The notes below the pieces were generated by a model. The model searched no databases and was not told where the DNA came from. It saw nothing but the letters and a program-made list of their open reading frames with translations. A DNA stretch of 64,000 bases, from positions 62,001 to 126,000 of the forward strand of contig NZ_JABEND010000005.1 of the NCBI RefSeq assembly GCF_013002705.1, read 5' to 3'. Source of the DNA: Nakamurella aerolata. GTDB lineage: Bacteria > Actinomycetota > Actinomycetes > Mycobacteriales > Nakamurellaceae. A program made the translations under genes and the position numbers. Each line of letters opens with the position of its first letter. The first letter of the stretch is position 1. This document shows, one piece after another, positions 34,818 through 45,836 of the stretch.

Positions 34818-35525
34818 ATGCGCAGTCCGTTCCAGGGCAGGGCACCATGGCGAAAATCGGGACGCGGCTCGGCAACGGTCGCGGCATCGGCGGCGGGCGA
34901 GGGGGTGCCCGCTCGCGCAGTCTCCACCGGCCAGACTGAATCCGGCACGCCTGAATCGGGTACGGCCGAACCCGGCACGCCTGAATCGGGTACCGCCGAA
35001 TCCGGCACGCATGAATCAAGTACCGCCGAATCCGGCACCGCGGAACTGGACGCCGGCGACCACCCCCGTCCAGCGGCAGGCCAGGGTAGACGCCGGCGCC
35101 TGCTGGGCCGGGGTGACGCTGCCGGCCGGGATCGGTTGGCGCGCGCACTGATCGACGAGGCGTACGGGATGATCCTGCGCGATCGGCAGGAGGCGGTGGC
35201 CGCCGCCGCGGCCGAGTTGGCCGCAGCGCAGCGCACCGTCACCGGGTTGGAACGCGATCTGGCGCGGATGCAGCGGTCCCGGTTGCACTGGCGCCGCTGG
35301 CATCGGCTCGACGACGCGGCCATGGCCGACCGGGTGGTGGCGCTGCGCGCGGTGACCGTCGCACAGCTCGCCGACCTTGCCGACACCGACGTGCCACCAG
35401 GCGAACACCTGCTGGCGGTGCGCGAGTACCTGCTGCGTCACCAACCGCCGGAGCCACCACCCGCCGCACCGGCCTCGGACGCTGAGCCAGCGCCGGAAGC
35501 TGGGCGCCCCAACGCGTCCGGCTGA
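34818..35525 (+). CDS. Repeat-rich coiled-coil protein of unknown function
   Basis: A 235-residue protein started by ATG with AGAGGGG seven bases upstream. Residues about 40-76 consist of pentapeptide repeats alternating SGTPE and SGTAE (15-bp DNA units at about 34940-35040), followed by a basic patch (GQGRRRRLLGRG) and a helical, probably coiled-coil region (AVAAAAAELAAAQRTVTGLE, RDLARMQRSR), and a Pro/Ala-rich tail. I recognise no family. Its stop is only one base from the convergent PPOX gene. It is supported by composition and start site rather than homology. Confidence 0.55.
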   Translation: MRSPFQGRAPWRKSGRGSATVAASAAGEGVPARAVSTGQTESGTPESGTAEPGTPESGTAESGTHESSTAESGTAELDAGDHPRPAAGQGRRRRLLGRGDAAGRDRLARALIDEAYGMILRDRQEAVAAAAAELAAAQRTVTGLERDLARMQRSRLHWRRWHRLDDAAMADRVVALRAVTVAQLADLADTDVPPGEHLLAVREYLLRHQPPEPPPAAPASDAEPAPEAGRPNASG

Positions 35526-35526
35526 G

Positions 35527-35928
35527 TTACTGGCCGACGACCTTGTCGATGCTCATCTTGAGGATGACGCGGTCTTTGGCGTCCGGCGGCGGCGTGCTGC
35601 TGGGATTGCCATAACGGTTCTGCAGCTCGACGTAGTAGGCGCCCGTCGGGTCGGGCACCACCTCGGTCAGCTTCCCGCGCAGTTCCAGATACGAGAACGG
35701 GTTCTCCGGGTCCACCAGCATCAGCGACATCGCCGGGTTCTTGTGCAGGTTGCGATACTTCGCCCGGCTGGTGATGTGGGTGAACAGCAGGAATTCGCCG
35801 TCGTAGCCGAACCACATCGGGTTCACCTGCGGGGTGTTGTCCGGCCGCACGGTGCCCAGCGCCGCGTAGATCGGCTGTGCAAGGAGTTGACGCTGCTTGT
35901 CGGTCAGTTCAACGGGTTCATTCGCCAT
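35527..35928 (-). CDS. PPOX-class F420/FMN-dependent protein
   Basis: A 133-residue split-barrel protein of the TIGR03618-like PPOX group. Start is the ATG giving MANEPVELTDKQRQLLAQP; the frame upstream is not gene-like. Motifs are AALGTVRPDNTPQVNPMWFGYDG (read in parts), HITSRAKYRNLHKNP and MLVDPENPFSYLELRG. In Actinomycetota such proteins often bind F420 and reduce unsaturated substrates. A Pro-rich loop (NPSSTPPPDAKDR) lies near the C-terminus. Specific substrate unknown. Confidence 0.82.
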   Translation of the reverse strand: MANEPVELTDKQRQLLAQPIYAALGTVRPDNTPQVNPMWFGYDGEFLLFTHITSRAKYRNLHKNPAMSLMLVDPENPFSYLELRGKLTEVVPDPTGAYYVELQNRYGNPSSTPPPDAKDRVILKMSIDKVVGQ

Positions 35929-36128
35929 GTCTGCAGAACCTGCCACACCCGACGGGCATTCCGGCAGCCGCCCCGAATTCACCTGTTCGGGCGCCACCCT
36001 CGCCCCGGCCCGACGCTGCCCCGCCCGGCACCAGCCGGCCTCCCCCGACCTCCGACAGCTGCCGGGCGTCCTCCGACAGCCTCGGCCGCCCGGCACCAGC
36101 GAGCATCCACCGTCCTCGGCCGCCCAAG

Positions 36129-36354
36129 GGAAAAATCGGTGCCTCGATGCGTCGTCGTCAGAACTGACCTGGGCAAACATCAATTGAGCAACGCATTCTT
36201 CCGTTCGACCAAGCCGGGCCACCCGCGCCGTTGCCTGGGAGTCCGGGCACGCTCGGCATACGGTGCGCAAGCTCACCAGCGGGAAAACGTGCGCCTCGAA
36301 CGGCAAAAGCCCAGGTCGATCTGGGCAAACGGCCATCGAGACACCTATTTTTCC
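36129..36354. repeat. Pair of 46-bp imperfect inverted repeats (MITE-like)
   Basis: Arm A (36129-36174, plus) and arm B (36309-36354, read on minus) are both exactly 46 bases. They share GGAAAAAT, GGTG and CTCGATG at one end and GACCTGGGC at the other, 32 of 46 bases by my count, with a divergent middle of 16 bases. They enclose 134 bases without a gene, in the 639-base gap between gcvP and the PPOX gene. The remainder of this gap (35929-36128 and 36355-36567) is GC-rich with no gene that I can support. Confidence 0.65.
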
Positions 36355-36567
36355 GCTGACGACGGGCAGCCAGCTCAGCCCGGCCACAGCCGCAGGGACC
36401 AACGCGGCGTGCCCAGGCTGCTGGGACCGGCGCGGCGTGGGCAGAGCCGCAGGGACCAGCAGGGATGGAGACCATGACCGACCCGGCGCCCGGCGCGGCA
36501 GGACCGCCGCGGCGTGGCCGGGCTAGGACCGGCGCGGCCTGGCCGGAGCCGCTGGGCCGGCCGCGGC

Positions 36568-39693
<3,126 letters not shown>

Positions 39694-39769
39694 CTCGGGA
39701 TCCTCCCGGCGGCCGGCGAACCGGCGCATCGATGTCAGAACGCTGCGGCTACGCCACCAGCGTCCTCCC

Positions 39770-39796
39770 CCTCTGTCGCACCGACTGCTTCAGAGG
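39770..39796 (-). promoter_or_regulatory. Hairpin between glycine aptamer and gcvP start
   Basis: On the minus strand CCTCTG and CAGAGG form a 6-bp stem with a 15-base loop, beginning 7 bases after the P1 stem of the glycine aptamer and about 75 bases before the gcvP start. It may be part of the expression platform or a remnant of a second aptamer. The stem is short, so its role is uncertain. Confidence 0.35.
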
Positions 39797-39803
39797 TGTC
39801 TGA

Positions 39804-39904
39804 CCCGGCGGTTCTTCTGCCTGAGAGATTGGTGGGGAGGCACTTGCTCCTTCGGCGCGCTGCCGCCGCTGGCGAGCAGCGGGGGCAGCGACTCTCACGC
39901 CGGG
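39804..39904 (-). promoter_or_regulatory. Glycine riboswitch (single aptamer)
   Basis: Read on the minus strand, a closing stem CCCGGCG/CGCCGGG encloses the conserved glycine-aptamer core: GTGAGAG after the 5' arm, GCGCCGAAGGAGCAA, and AATCTCTCAGGCAGAAGAAC before the 3' arm. These match the first aptamer of known gcvT riboswitches nearly exactly. I find no second complete aptamer on either side, so it is a singlet. It lies 111 bases before the gcvP start and should activate expression when glycine is abundant. Confidence 0.92.
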
Positions 39905-39971
39905 ATCATCGACGACTCCAAGAGTACCGCTCACCGCCGCGATGGCCGGTCAGCCAGCATGAGGGCCGCCG

Positions 39972-40054
39972 TACTCAAGTTTCGCGTCGCTGGATGGGCC
40001 CCTTCGACACAAATCGCGCCGGCAACCCGGTTCTCGCGCTCCGAAACTTGAGTA
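39972..40054. repeat. 13-bp perfect inverted repeat flanking 57 bases
   Basis: Arms TACTCAAGTTTCG (39972-39984) and CGAAACTTGAGTA (40042-40054) are perfect complements, with 57 bases between them. They lie just beyond the stop of a broken acetyltransferase gene and upstream of the glycine riboswitch. The arms are less GC-rich than the surroundings. It may be a small palindromic element or a terminator with a long loop. Confidence 0.65.
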
Positions 40055-40059
40055 GCGCG

Positions 40060-40331
40060 TTACGCAAGTCCGTCGGGGGCGGGAGCGAAGCACGGGCGCA
40101 GCACCGCACGCACTGCTTCGGTGGCCAGCCCTTTGCCCTGTTGTGACGGGTCCAGCGCCCAGCCCAACTCAGCTTGGGTGCCAACCGCCTCGGGGAGCCG
40201 TTCCGCCTGCGCCCAGGCATCGCCGACCGCCACCATCAGATCGCCGAGACGACGCCGTCCAGCTCGATGACACGCGACGCAGCTCGGCCCGGCCCGCCGG
40301 AGCGCCCGTCACGCAGAGGCTGTGCCATGCG
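40060..40331 (-). pseudogene. Remnant of GNAT acetyltransferase gene
   Basis: Minus-strand translation gives RVIELDGVV in one frame and then, shifted by one, GDLMVAVGDAWAQAE, ELGWALDPSQQGKGLATEAV, RAVLRPCFAPAPDGLA and a stop. This reads as the middle of a RimJ/RimL-type acetyltransferase with the acetyl-CoA loop (QQGKGLATEA). It has a frameshift near 40250, lacks most of the N-terminal third (only a possible ATG at about 40331) and lacks the C-terminal strands. It is therefore a degenerate remnant, not a working gene, unless the sequence has an error here. Confidence 0.6.
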
Positions 40332-40384
40332 CGAAATACTGTGCCATGCGGGAAACGATGCACCATGCGGCAGGATCGCGTCTC

Positions 40385-41485
40385 ATGCCGAGCAACCAAC
40401 AGCGGAGTCAGCGGGCCGACCAACCGGCGGCCGCGAGCGGCAGCGCGGTCGCCGACGCGCCGCAGCCGACGCCGGAACTGGCCGCGTTCATCGCCGGGCA
40501 GCCCAAGGCCGAACTGCACGTGCACCACGTCGGCTCGGCCTCACCGCGGATCGTCGCCGAGCTGGCCGAGCGGCACCCCGGCGTTGTGCCCACCGACCCG
40601 GACAAGCTTGCCGAGTTCTACACCTTCCGCGACTTCGCGCACTTCGTCGAGCTCTACCTGGCGACCGTCGACCTGATCCGCACCCAGGAGGACGTCAGGC
40701 TGCTCACCTACGAGGTGGCCAAAGACATGGCAGCGCAACAGATCCGGTATGCAGAGCTCACCTGCACGCCGTACACGTCGGTGCTGCGTGGGGTGCCGAT
40801 CGAGGGGTATATCGAGGCGATCGAGGACGCCCGCGTCGCCGCCGAGCGCGACCTCGGGCTCACCCTGCGCTGGATCTTCGACATACCGGGTGAGATCGGG
40901 CCGAACGCCGCCGACGAGACGGTCCGGATCGCCCTCGACCACGGGCCGGACGCGCTGGTGGGCTTCGGGCTGGGCGGGCCGGAGATCGGCACCAGCCGCC
41001 CCAAGTTCAAGCCGGCCTTCGACCGGGCCAGGGCGGCCGGCCTGCACTCGGTCCCGCACTCCGGCGAATCCACCGGGCCGCAGAGCATCTGGGATGCCAT
41101 CGAGGCCCTCGGCGCCGAACGCATCGGCCACGGCACCAGCGCCACCCAAGACCCCGAGCTGCTGCGATACCTGGCCGACCACGACATCGCGCTGGAGGTC
41201 TGCCCCACCTCGAACGTCGCCACCCGCGTCGTCGACGACTACGCCGGTCACCCGCTGGCTGCCATGGTCGCTGCCGGCGTCACGGTCACCATCAACTCCG
41301 ACGACCCGCCGATGTTCGGCACCACGCTGAACCGGGAGTACGGCATTGCCGCTTCGCTGCTCGGGCTGGACGCCGCCGGCGTCGCCGGGCTGGCCCGCGC
41401 CGCGGTGCACGCCTCGTTCATGGACGATGCCGGCAAGCGGGCGCTGACCGCCGAGATCGACGCCCACCTGGCGACCAACACCTGA
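40385..41485 (+). CDS. Adenosine deaminase family protein
   Basis: A 366-residue metal-dependent deaminase of the adenosine/aminofutalosine deaminase superfamily. The zinc site begins with KAELHVHHVGSA (usual form HxHxxG), continues with HSGES in place of the common HAGE, ERIGHGTSATQD, and SDDPPMFGTTL, all with metal and catalytic residues kept. I place the start at ATG 40385 (MPSNQQ). The variant HHVGSAS loop occurs in a group of actinobacterial enzymes. It probably acts on adenosine or a related purine nucleoside in salvage; aminofutalosine is an alternative. It converges with the MFS gene with one base between stops. Confidence 0.85.
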   Translation: MPSNQQRSQRADQPAAASGSAVADAPQPTPELAAFIAGQPKAELHVHHVGSASPRIVAELAERHPGVVPTDPDKLAEFYTFRDFAHFVELYLATVDLIRTQEDVRLLTYEVAKDMAAQQIRYAELTCTPYTSVLRGVPIEGYIEAIEDARVAAERDLGLTLRWIFDIPGEIGPNAADETVRIALDHGPDALVGFGLGGPEIGTSRPKFKPAFDRARAAGLHSVPHSGESTGPQSIWDAIEALGAERIGHGTSATQDPELLRYLADHDIALEVCPTSNVATRVVDDYAGHPLAAMVAAGVTVTINSDDPPMFGTTLNREYGIAASLLGLDAAGVAGLARAAVHASFMDDAGKRALTAEIDAHLATNT

Positions 41486-41486
41486 T

Positions 41487-43058
41487 TCAGCCCCTGGCGG
41501 CGACCACCAGGTGCCGGCGCCCGGGCCGTGGGTCGAGGCTGATCCGCAGCCCCGCCTGCCGGGCGGCCAGATAGCCACAGCCCAGCGCGGCCAGCACCAC
41601 AACAACACCGGAGACGCCGAGCGCGATCGGCGCACCCCAGTGCTCGGTGATCCAGCCGACGATCAACGAACCGATCGGCGTCGACCCCATCAACACCAAG
41701 AAGTACAGGCTCATCACCCGGCCGCGGAGGCTGGCGTCGGTGGCCAGCTGCACCGTCGAGTTCGCCATGGTGTTGAAGCTGACGCCCGCCAGCCCGGTGA
41801 CGGCCAGCACGGGCAGGAACAACCACAGCCACGGCGTCGCGCCGGCCACCATCAGCATCACCCCGAAACCGGCGGCCGCGGCGTACAGCATCCGCACCGT
41901 GACGACGTTGCGCCGCGCGGCCAACAGCGCACCCACCAGCGAGCCGACCGCCATGGTGGAGTTCAGCCAGCCGTACAGCCCGGCCCCGCCATGGAACTCG
42001 GTGCCGGCATAGGCGGTCAGGATGATCGGGAAGTTGAAACCGAAACAGCCGACGAAGAACACCAGCACGATGGTCCACAGCAGGTGCGGCCGCGCCGCGA
42101 CATAGCGAAGCCCTTCCCGCAGTTGGCCTTTGGCGCGTTCGGCCCGCGGCAACACTTGCAGCTCTGACACCCGCATGGCCAGCAGCGCGCCGATCGTCGC
42201 TACGAACGTCAGCGCGTTGATGGCGAACGCCCAGCCGGGCCCAGCGGCGGCGATCAGCACGCCGGCGATGGCGGGGCCGGTGAGCCTGGCCAGCTGAAAG
42301 TTGCCGGTGTTCAGGCTGACCGCGTTGCGCATCAGCTCCTTCGGCACCATCACCCCGACAAAGGTCTGGCGCGCCGGGTTGTCGACGACGGTGACCAGCC
42401 CGAGGCCGAGCGCCACCACATAAATGTATTCGACTCGAATGTTTCCGGTGAGGGTCAGGGCGGCCAGGATCACCGCCAGCGAGCCGAGCACGCACTGCGT
42501 GATCAGCAGCAGCTTTCGCTGGTCGTAACGGTCGGCGATGAGCCCGCCGAACAATCCGAGAAACAGCATCGGCCCGAACTGCAGCGCGGTGGTGACGCCC
42601 ACCGCGAAGGACGAACCGGTCAGTGAGAACACCAGCCAGTCCTGCGCGATCCGCTGCATCCAGGTGCCGTTGTTGGACACCGCCATGCCCAGCCAGTACA
42701 GCCGGTAGTTGCGCACCGACATGGCCGCGAACGTGCGCTGCTTCGCCGGCGCTCCGGCATCAGCACCACCGCTCCCAGCGCCGCGGCCACCAGCACCATC
42801 ACCGCTGTCACCTGCAGCGCCACCCGCACCGCTGTCACCCGCAGCGCCGGCGCCGGACGCGGCAGGGTGGCCGGACGCGGCACCGTGCCCGCTCGAGGTA
42901 GCCTCGGCCGCCGCGGCAATGGCGGTGGGCTCGACCGGCTCGGTCGGTTCGGTGTTGGTCGGCACCGCGGCACCGGCGGGGAACTCGGCGTCCAGAGCGG
43001 CTGTGGAGTTGTCGGCGCGATCGGGTCGGCGCCCTGGCGGGGTGTGCGCTGATGTCAT
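41487..43058 (-). CDS. MFS transporter (drug-exporter-like)
   Basis: A 523-residue major facilitator with about 12 membrane helices and the MFS signature in the first half (FGLFGGLIADRYDQRKLLL), typical of the EntS/MFS_3 exporter group. The first 110 residues are a long cytoplasmic low-complexity region rich in Ala, Gly, Ser and Asp (AGDSGAGGAAGDSGDGAGG). It starts within an ATGA overlap with the MarR gene upstream, so the regulator and exporter form one operon, which suggests export of a toxic compound sensed by the MarR protein. Confidence 0.88.
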   Translation of the reverse strand: MTSAHTPPGRRPDRADNSTAALDAEFPAGAAVPTNTEPTEPVEPTAIAAAAEATSSGHGAASGHPAASGAGAAGDSGAGGAAGDSGDGAGGRGAGSGGADAGAPAKQRTFAAMSVRNYRLYWLGMAVSNNGTWMQRIAQDWLVFSLTGSSFAVGVTTALQFGPMLFLGLFGGLIADRYDQRKLLLITQCVLGSLAVILAALTLTGNIRVEYIYVVALGLGLVTVVDNPARQTFVGVMVPKELMRNAVSLNTGNFQLARLTGPAIAGVLIAAAGPGWAFAINALTFVATIGALLAMRVSELQVLPRAERAKGQLREGLRYVAARPHLLWTIVLVFFVGCFGFNFPIILTAYAGTEFHGGAGLYGWLNSTMAVGSLVGALLAARRNVVTVRMLYAAAAGFGVMLMVAGATPWLWLFLPVLAVTGLAGVSFNTMANSTVQLATDASLRGRVMSLYFLVLMGSTPIGSLIVGWITEHWGAPIALGVSGVVVVLAALGCGYLAARQAGLRISLDPRPGRRHLVVAARG

Positions 43059-43504
43059 TCCGGCTGTTGTGCCTCCGAAAGTCGTTGTAGGGCCGGCAGC
43101 GCGGCGCGGATGCGGTCACGCTCGCTGTCGGTGAGCAGGTCCAGTTGCGCCATCAGCCAGTGGTTGCGCAGCCGTCTGACCTCTTCGGCCAGCTCGACGC
43201 CGGCGTCGGTGACGAAGATCAGCTGCTGCCGCCCGTCGTCCGGGTGCGGCTCGCGGCGCACGTAGCCGTGCTCCTGCAGGCGTTCGATGATCCTGGTCAT
43301 CGACGGCGGGCGGACGTGTTCGGCCCTGGCCAGCGTGCCCGGTGTCAGCGGGCCGCCCCTGAGTAGCCGTCCCAGCACCGACAGTTCGGTGGCCGACAGC
43401 GCGTCGTCGGACGCGTGGTGGCGCATCCGCCGCCCCAGTACCAGCACGGCGGCGCGCAGCTGCGCCACCGCCTCCATGCTCAGTTCCACCCCGCGTCCAG
43501 ACAC
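43055..43504 (-). CDS. MarR family regulator of the MFS exporter
   Basis: A 149-residue winged-helix regulator: LSATELSVLGRLLRGGPLTPGTLAR, recognition helix region HVRPPSMTRIIERLQEHGYV and wing RREPHPDDGRQQLIFVTDAG are typical MarR features (read in parts). It is first in a two-gene operon with the exporter, overlapping it by four bases. A palindromic AT-rich site directly upstream (43514-43529) is a likely autoregulatory operator. Confidence 0.9.
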   Translation of the reverse strand: MSGRGVELSMEAVAQLRAAVLVLGRRMRHHASDDALSATELSVLGRLLRGGPLTPGTLARAEHVRPPSMTRIIERLQEHGYVRREPHPDDGRQQLIFVTDAGVELAEEVRRLRNHWLMAQLDLLTDSERDRIRAALPALQRLSEAQQPE

Positions 43505-43513
43505 CCAGCCACT

Positions 43514-43535
43514 CTAGCTCGTTAGCTAGGTTAAC
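43514..43535. promoter_or_regulatory. Palindromic operator upstream of marR-MFS operon
   Basis: CTAGC and GCTAG arms separated by six bases (43514-43529), followed by GTTAAC (43530-43535), form an AT-rich palindromic patch 10 bases upstream of the MarR start in otherwise GC-rich DNA. Position and form fit a MarR autoregulation site overlapping the promoter. Confidence 0.55.
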
Positions 43536-43610
43536 AACAACCGTGACGTGCGCGGATGCGGCCCGCTCGGGCGGGACGGAGTGGGAAGAGACTGCAGGGC
43601 AGGCCGGGGG

Positions 43611-44219
43611 TCAGCCGGCGGTGCGGGACTGGCGGCGCATCGCCAGCTCGTCCCGCGGTGCGGCGACCACCTGCTCGCCGTCGAGCCGTTCCGCCGGGAA
43701 GTCGGCGAGGGTGCCGGTGATCTCCCGCATGGTGCCGCTGACCGCGATGCCGAACACGCCCTGGCCGCCCTGCAGCAGGTCGACGATCTCCTCGGGCGAG
43801 GTGCATTCGTACACGGTGGTGCCGTCGGAGAACAGGGTCACCCCGGCGAGGTCGTCGACGCCGCGGGCGCGCAGGTGCTCCACCGCGACCCGAATGTTGT
43901 GCAGCGAGACCCCGGTGTCCAGCAGGCGTTTGACCACCTTGAGCACCAGGATGTCCTTGAACGAGTACAGCCGCTGCGAGCCGGAGCCCTTGGCCGACCG
44001 CACCGTCGGAACAACGAGGCCGGTACGCGCCCAGTAGTCCAGCTGCCGGTAGGTGATGCCGGCCGCCTGGCAGGCGGTGGTGCCGCGGTAGCCGGTGAGC
44101 GGATCGGGCAGCTCGTGGTTGGGGAACAACGCGTCCTGCTGCTCCGCGGGCTGGGGCTGGCCGGCCGATGCCGAACCGTCGGCGTGCCCTGCGGGCGTGC
44201 CGTTACCCGGCTGCTGCAT
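43611..44219 (-). CDS. MerR-family regulator (Rv1830/ResR-McdR type)
   Basis: A 202-residue MerR-type regulator. Start is ATG 44219 after GAGAGAGGG. The DNA-binding domain includes YRGTTACQAAGITYRQLDYW, ARTGLVVPTVRSAKGSGSQR and LYSFKDILVLKVVKRLLDTG. The first 45 residues are disordered. Its place beside the bifunctional nuclease, FtsR-type MerR and GarA genes is the same as Rv1830 in mycobacteria, where the protein (ResR/McdR) affects growth and cell division. Three 14-bp tandem repeats lie 74-115 bases upstream of the start. An orthologous role is inferred from synteny. Confidence 0.9.
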   Translation of the reverse strand: MQQPGNGTPAGHADGSASAGQPQPAEQQDALFPNHELPDPLTGYRGTTACQAAGITYRQLDYWARTGLVVPTVRSAKGSGSQRLYSFKDILVLKVVKRLLDTGVSLHNIRVAVEHLRARGVDDLAGVTLFSDGTTVYECTSPEEIVDLLQGGQGVFGIAVSGTMREITGTLADFPAERLDGEQVVAAPRDELAMRRQSRTAG

Positions 44220-44292
44220 CGTGACCCTCTCTCTGACCGTCAACGACGGCCGCTCCCAACACTCCGCTGACCTGCACCTGCCGGCCGGTGGC

Positions 44293-44334
44293 TCTGTGCC
44301 GACACTTCTGTGCCGACACTTCTGTGCCGACACT
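44293..44334. repeat. Three 14-bp tandem repeats upstream of MerR gene
   Basis: TCTGTGCCGACACT is repeated three times without gaps (44293-44306, 44307-44320, 44321-44334). The array lies 74 bases upstream of the ATG of the Rv1830-type MerR gene, in the expected promoter or leader region. Confidence 0.9.
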
Positions 44335-44485
44335 TCTGGGCCGGACCGACCGCGCACCCGATACCGACAACCGACACCGACGCATCCGGCGAAGTCACCG
44401 ACCGGATCGAGTGAATTGACGGTAGGCCGCGGCCTCCGCCTCGGTCAACGTCCCTCCCGGCGTGTCCTCAACCTAAACTTGAGGC

Positions 44486-45019
44486 TTAAGACCGGTCGGG
44501 GCCGAAGTCGTCCGGTGAGACGCTGTCGAGGAACTCCCTGAAGGCCTGCACCTCACGGTCGGGGTCGACGGGTTCACCGTCGGGGCCGAGCCCGTTGCCG
44601 TCGGCGCCGTCCGCCGAATCGTCCGGCTCTTCCAGGACGATGCCGGCGCTGTCCATCAGCTCTTCGGTGACGAACACCGGGCAATCGACCCGGACGGCTA
44701 GTGCGATCGCGTCGGACGGGCGGGCGGACAGTGAGGTGCCGTCGTCGAAGGCCAGCTCGCCGTAGAAGGTGCCTTCGCGGAAATCGACCACCCTGACCTG
44801 TTCCAGCTTGCGGCCGAGTGCGGCGATGACGTCGCGCAGCAGGTCGTGGGTGAGCGGGCGGGCCGGCCGCATGCCCTGCAGGTGCATGGCGATGGCCGTT
44901 GCCTCGACGCTTCCGATGACGATCGGCAGGCTGCGTTCACCGTCTTTTTCGGTGAGCACGAGAATTGGCTGCTGGGACGGCATCTCGACCCGCACGCCCA
45001 CGATGCGCATCTCGATCAC
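44486..45019 (-). CDS. Bifunctional nuclease family protein (DUF151)
   Basis: A 177-residue protein of the bifunctional DNase/RNase family. I choose GTG 45019 (VIEMRIVGVRVE) because GGAGGG lies eight bases upstream and this matches the usual N-terminus; a longer frame begins at 45064. Motifs: PILVLTEKDGERSLPIVIG, EATAIAMHLQGMRPARPLTHDLL, FYGELAFDDG and the C-terminal ARPSDAIALAVRVDCPVFV. The C-terminus is an acidic tail. It is the Rv1829 homologue by position between the two MerR genes. Confidence 0.88.
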   Translation of the reverse strand: MIEMRIVGVRVEMPSQQPILVLTEKDGERSLPIVIGSVEATAIAMHLQGMRPARPLTHDLLRDVIAALGRKLEQVRVVDFREGTFYGELAFDDGTSLSARPSDAIALAVRVDCPVFVTEELMDSAGIVLEEPDDSADGADGNGLGPDGEPVDPDREVQAFREFLDSVSPDDFGPDRS

Positions 45020-45098
45020 GTCGTCGGCCCTCCATCCGTGCAGATTCAGCTGGCTCACCACCACCCGGCTCGACCGTACACGCCGCGCCGGGAGGCGG

Positions 45099-45836
45099 TC
45101 AGCCGCCCAGATGCTTCCGCAGATCAGTCTTCACCAGAAGTGAATGGACTTGCAGCATGGTGGCCGCGAGTTGGGCGGCCAACGCCCCGGCTCGCTCCTT
45201 GGCGTCCGGATCGCGCTGCCGGGCCTGGGCCGACACCAGTTGGCTGATCAGCGAGCTCTCCCGCTCGGCCGCGGTGCGCATCGGCCGCAGGTGCCGTGGC
45301 TCCAGCCCGGCGGCGATCAACTCGGCGGCGATCTTGGCGATCGCGGCGTTGTCGACGTCGTACCAGCCGCCGGCCATCGCGGAGACCAGGCCGTAGGACT
45401 CCAGTTCGCGCAGTTGCTCGGAGCTGAGCCCGCACTCGGCGAGCAGTTCGACGCGCGTCATGCGCACGTCGGCGGGCCGGGCCGGGCCGGCGAAGTCCGC
45501 CGGGGTCGGGCCGTCCGCCGGCATCACCGAGCGCGGCAGCCGCGGCGACGGGGTGCCGGGTTCGAGGCCGCGTTCGATCGCGTCCAGCTGTTCCTTGATC
45601 ACCCGCAGCGGCAGGTAGTGGTCGCGCTGGGCGGCCAGCACGTAGCGCAGCCGTTCGACGTCGGCCGGCAAGAACTGTCGGTAGCCGCCGGGGGAACGCT
45701 GCGGTTCCACCAGGCCCTCGGACTCCAAGAACCTGATCTTGGAGATCGAGACCTCGGGAAAGTCCGGTTTCAGCCGGGCCAGCACCGCCCCAATGCTCAG
45801 CGCCGGTCCGGCCGCGGGTGACCCCGCCGCGGTCAT
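45099..45836 (-). CDS. ftsR: MerR-family cell-division regulator FtsR
   Basis: A 245-residue MerR-type activator, homologous by position and motif to Rv1828 and to FtsR of Corynebacterium, which activates ftsZ. DNA-binding part: LSIGAVLARLKPDFPEVSIS, KIRFLESEGLVEPQRSPGGY and RQFLPADVERLRYVLAAQRD; the C-terminal half is a helical effector/dimer domain (LAECGLSSEQLRELESYGLV). Its ATG overlaps the garA stop by four bases. The function is inferred from these relatives. Confidence 0.9.
   Translation of the reverse strand: MTAAGSPAAGPALSIGAVLARLKPDFPEVSISKIRFLESEGLVEPQRSPGGYRQFLPADVERLRYVLAAQRDHYLPLRVIKEQLDAIERGLEPGTPSPRLPRSVMPADGPTPADFAGPARPADVRMTRVELLAECGLSSEQLRELESYGLVSAMAGGWYDVDNAAIAKIAAELIAAGLEPRHLRPMRTAAERESSLISQLVSAQARQRDPDAKERAGALAAQLAATMLQVHSLLVKTDLRKHLGG

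Noticed and set aside
39972-40054. ACTCAAG / CTTGAGT arms as an HspR (HAIR) operator
   Set aside because: HAIR is CTTGAGT-N7-ACTCAAG; here the arms are in the opposite order and separated by far more than 7 bases, and no heat-shock gene follows.
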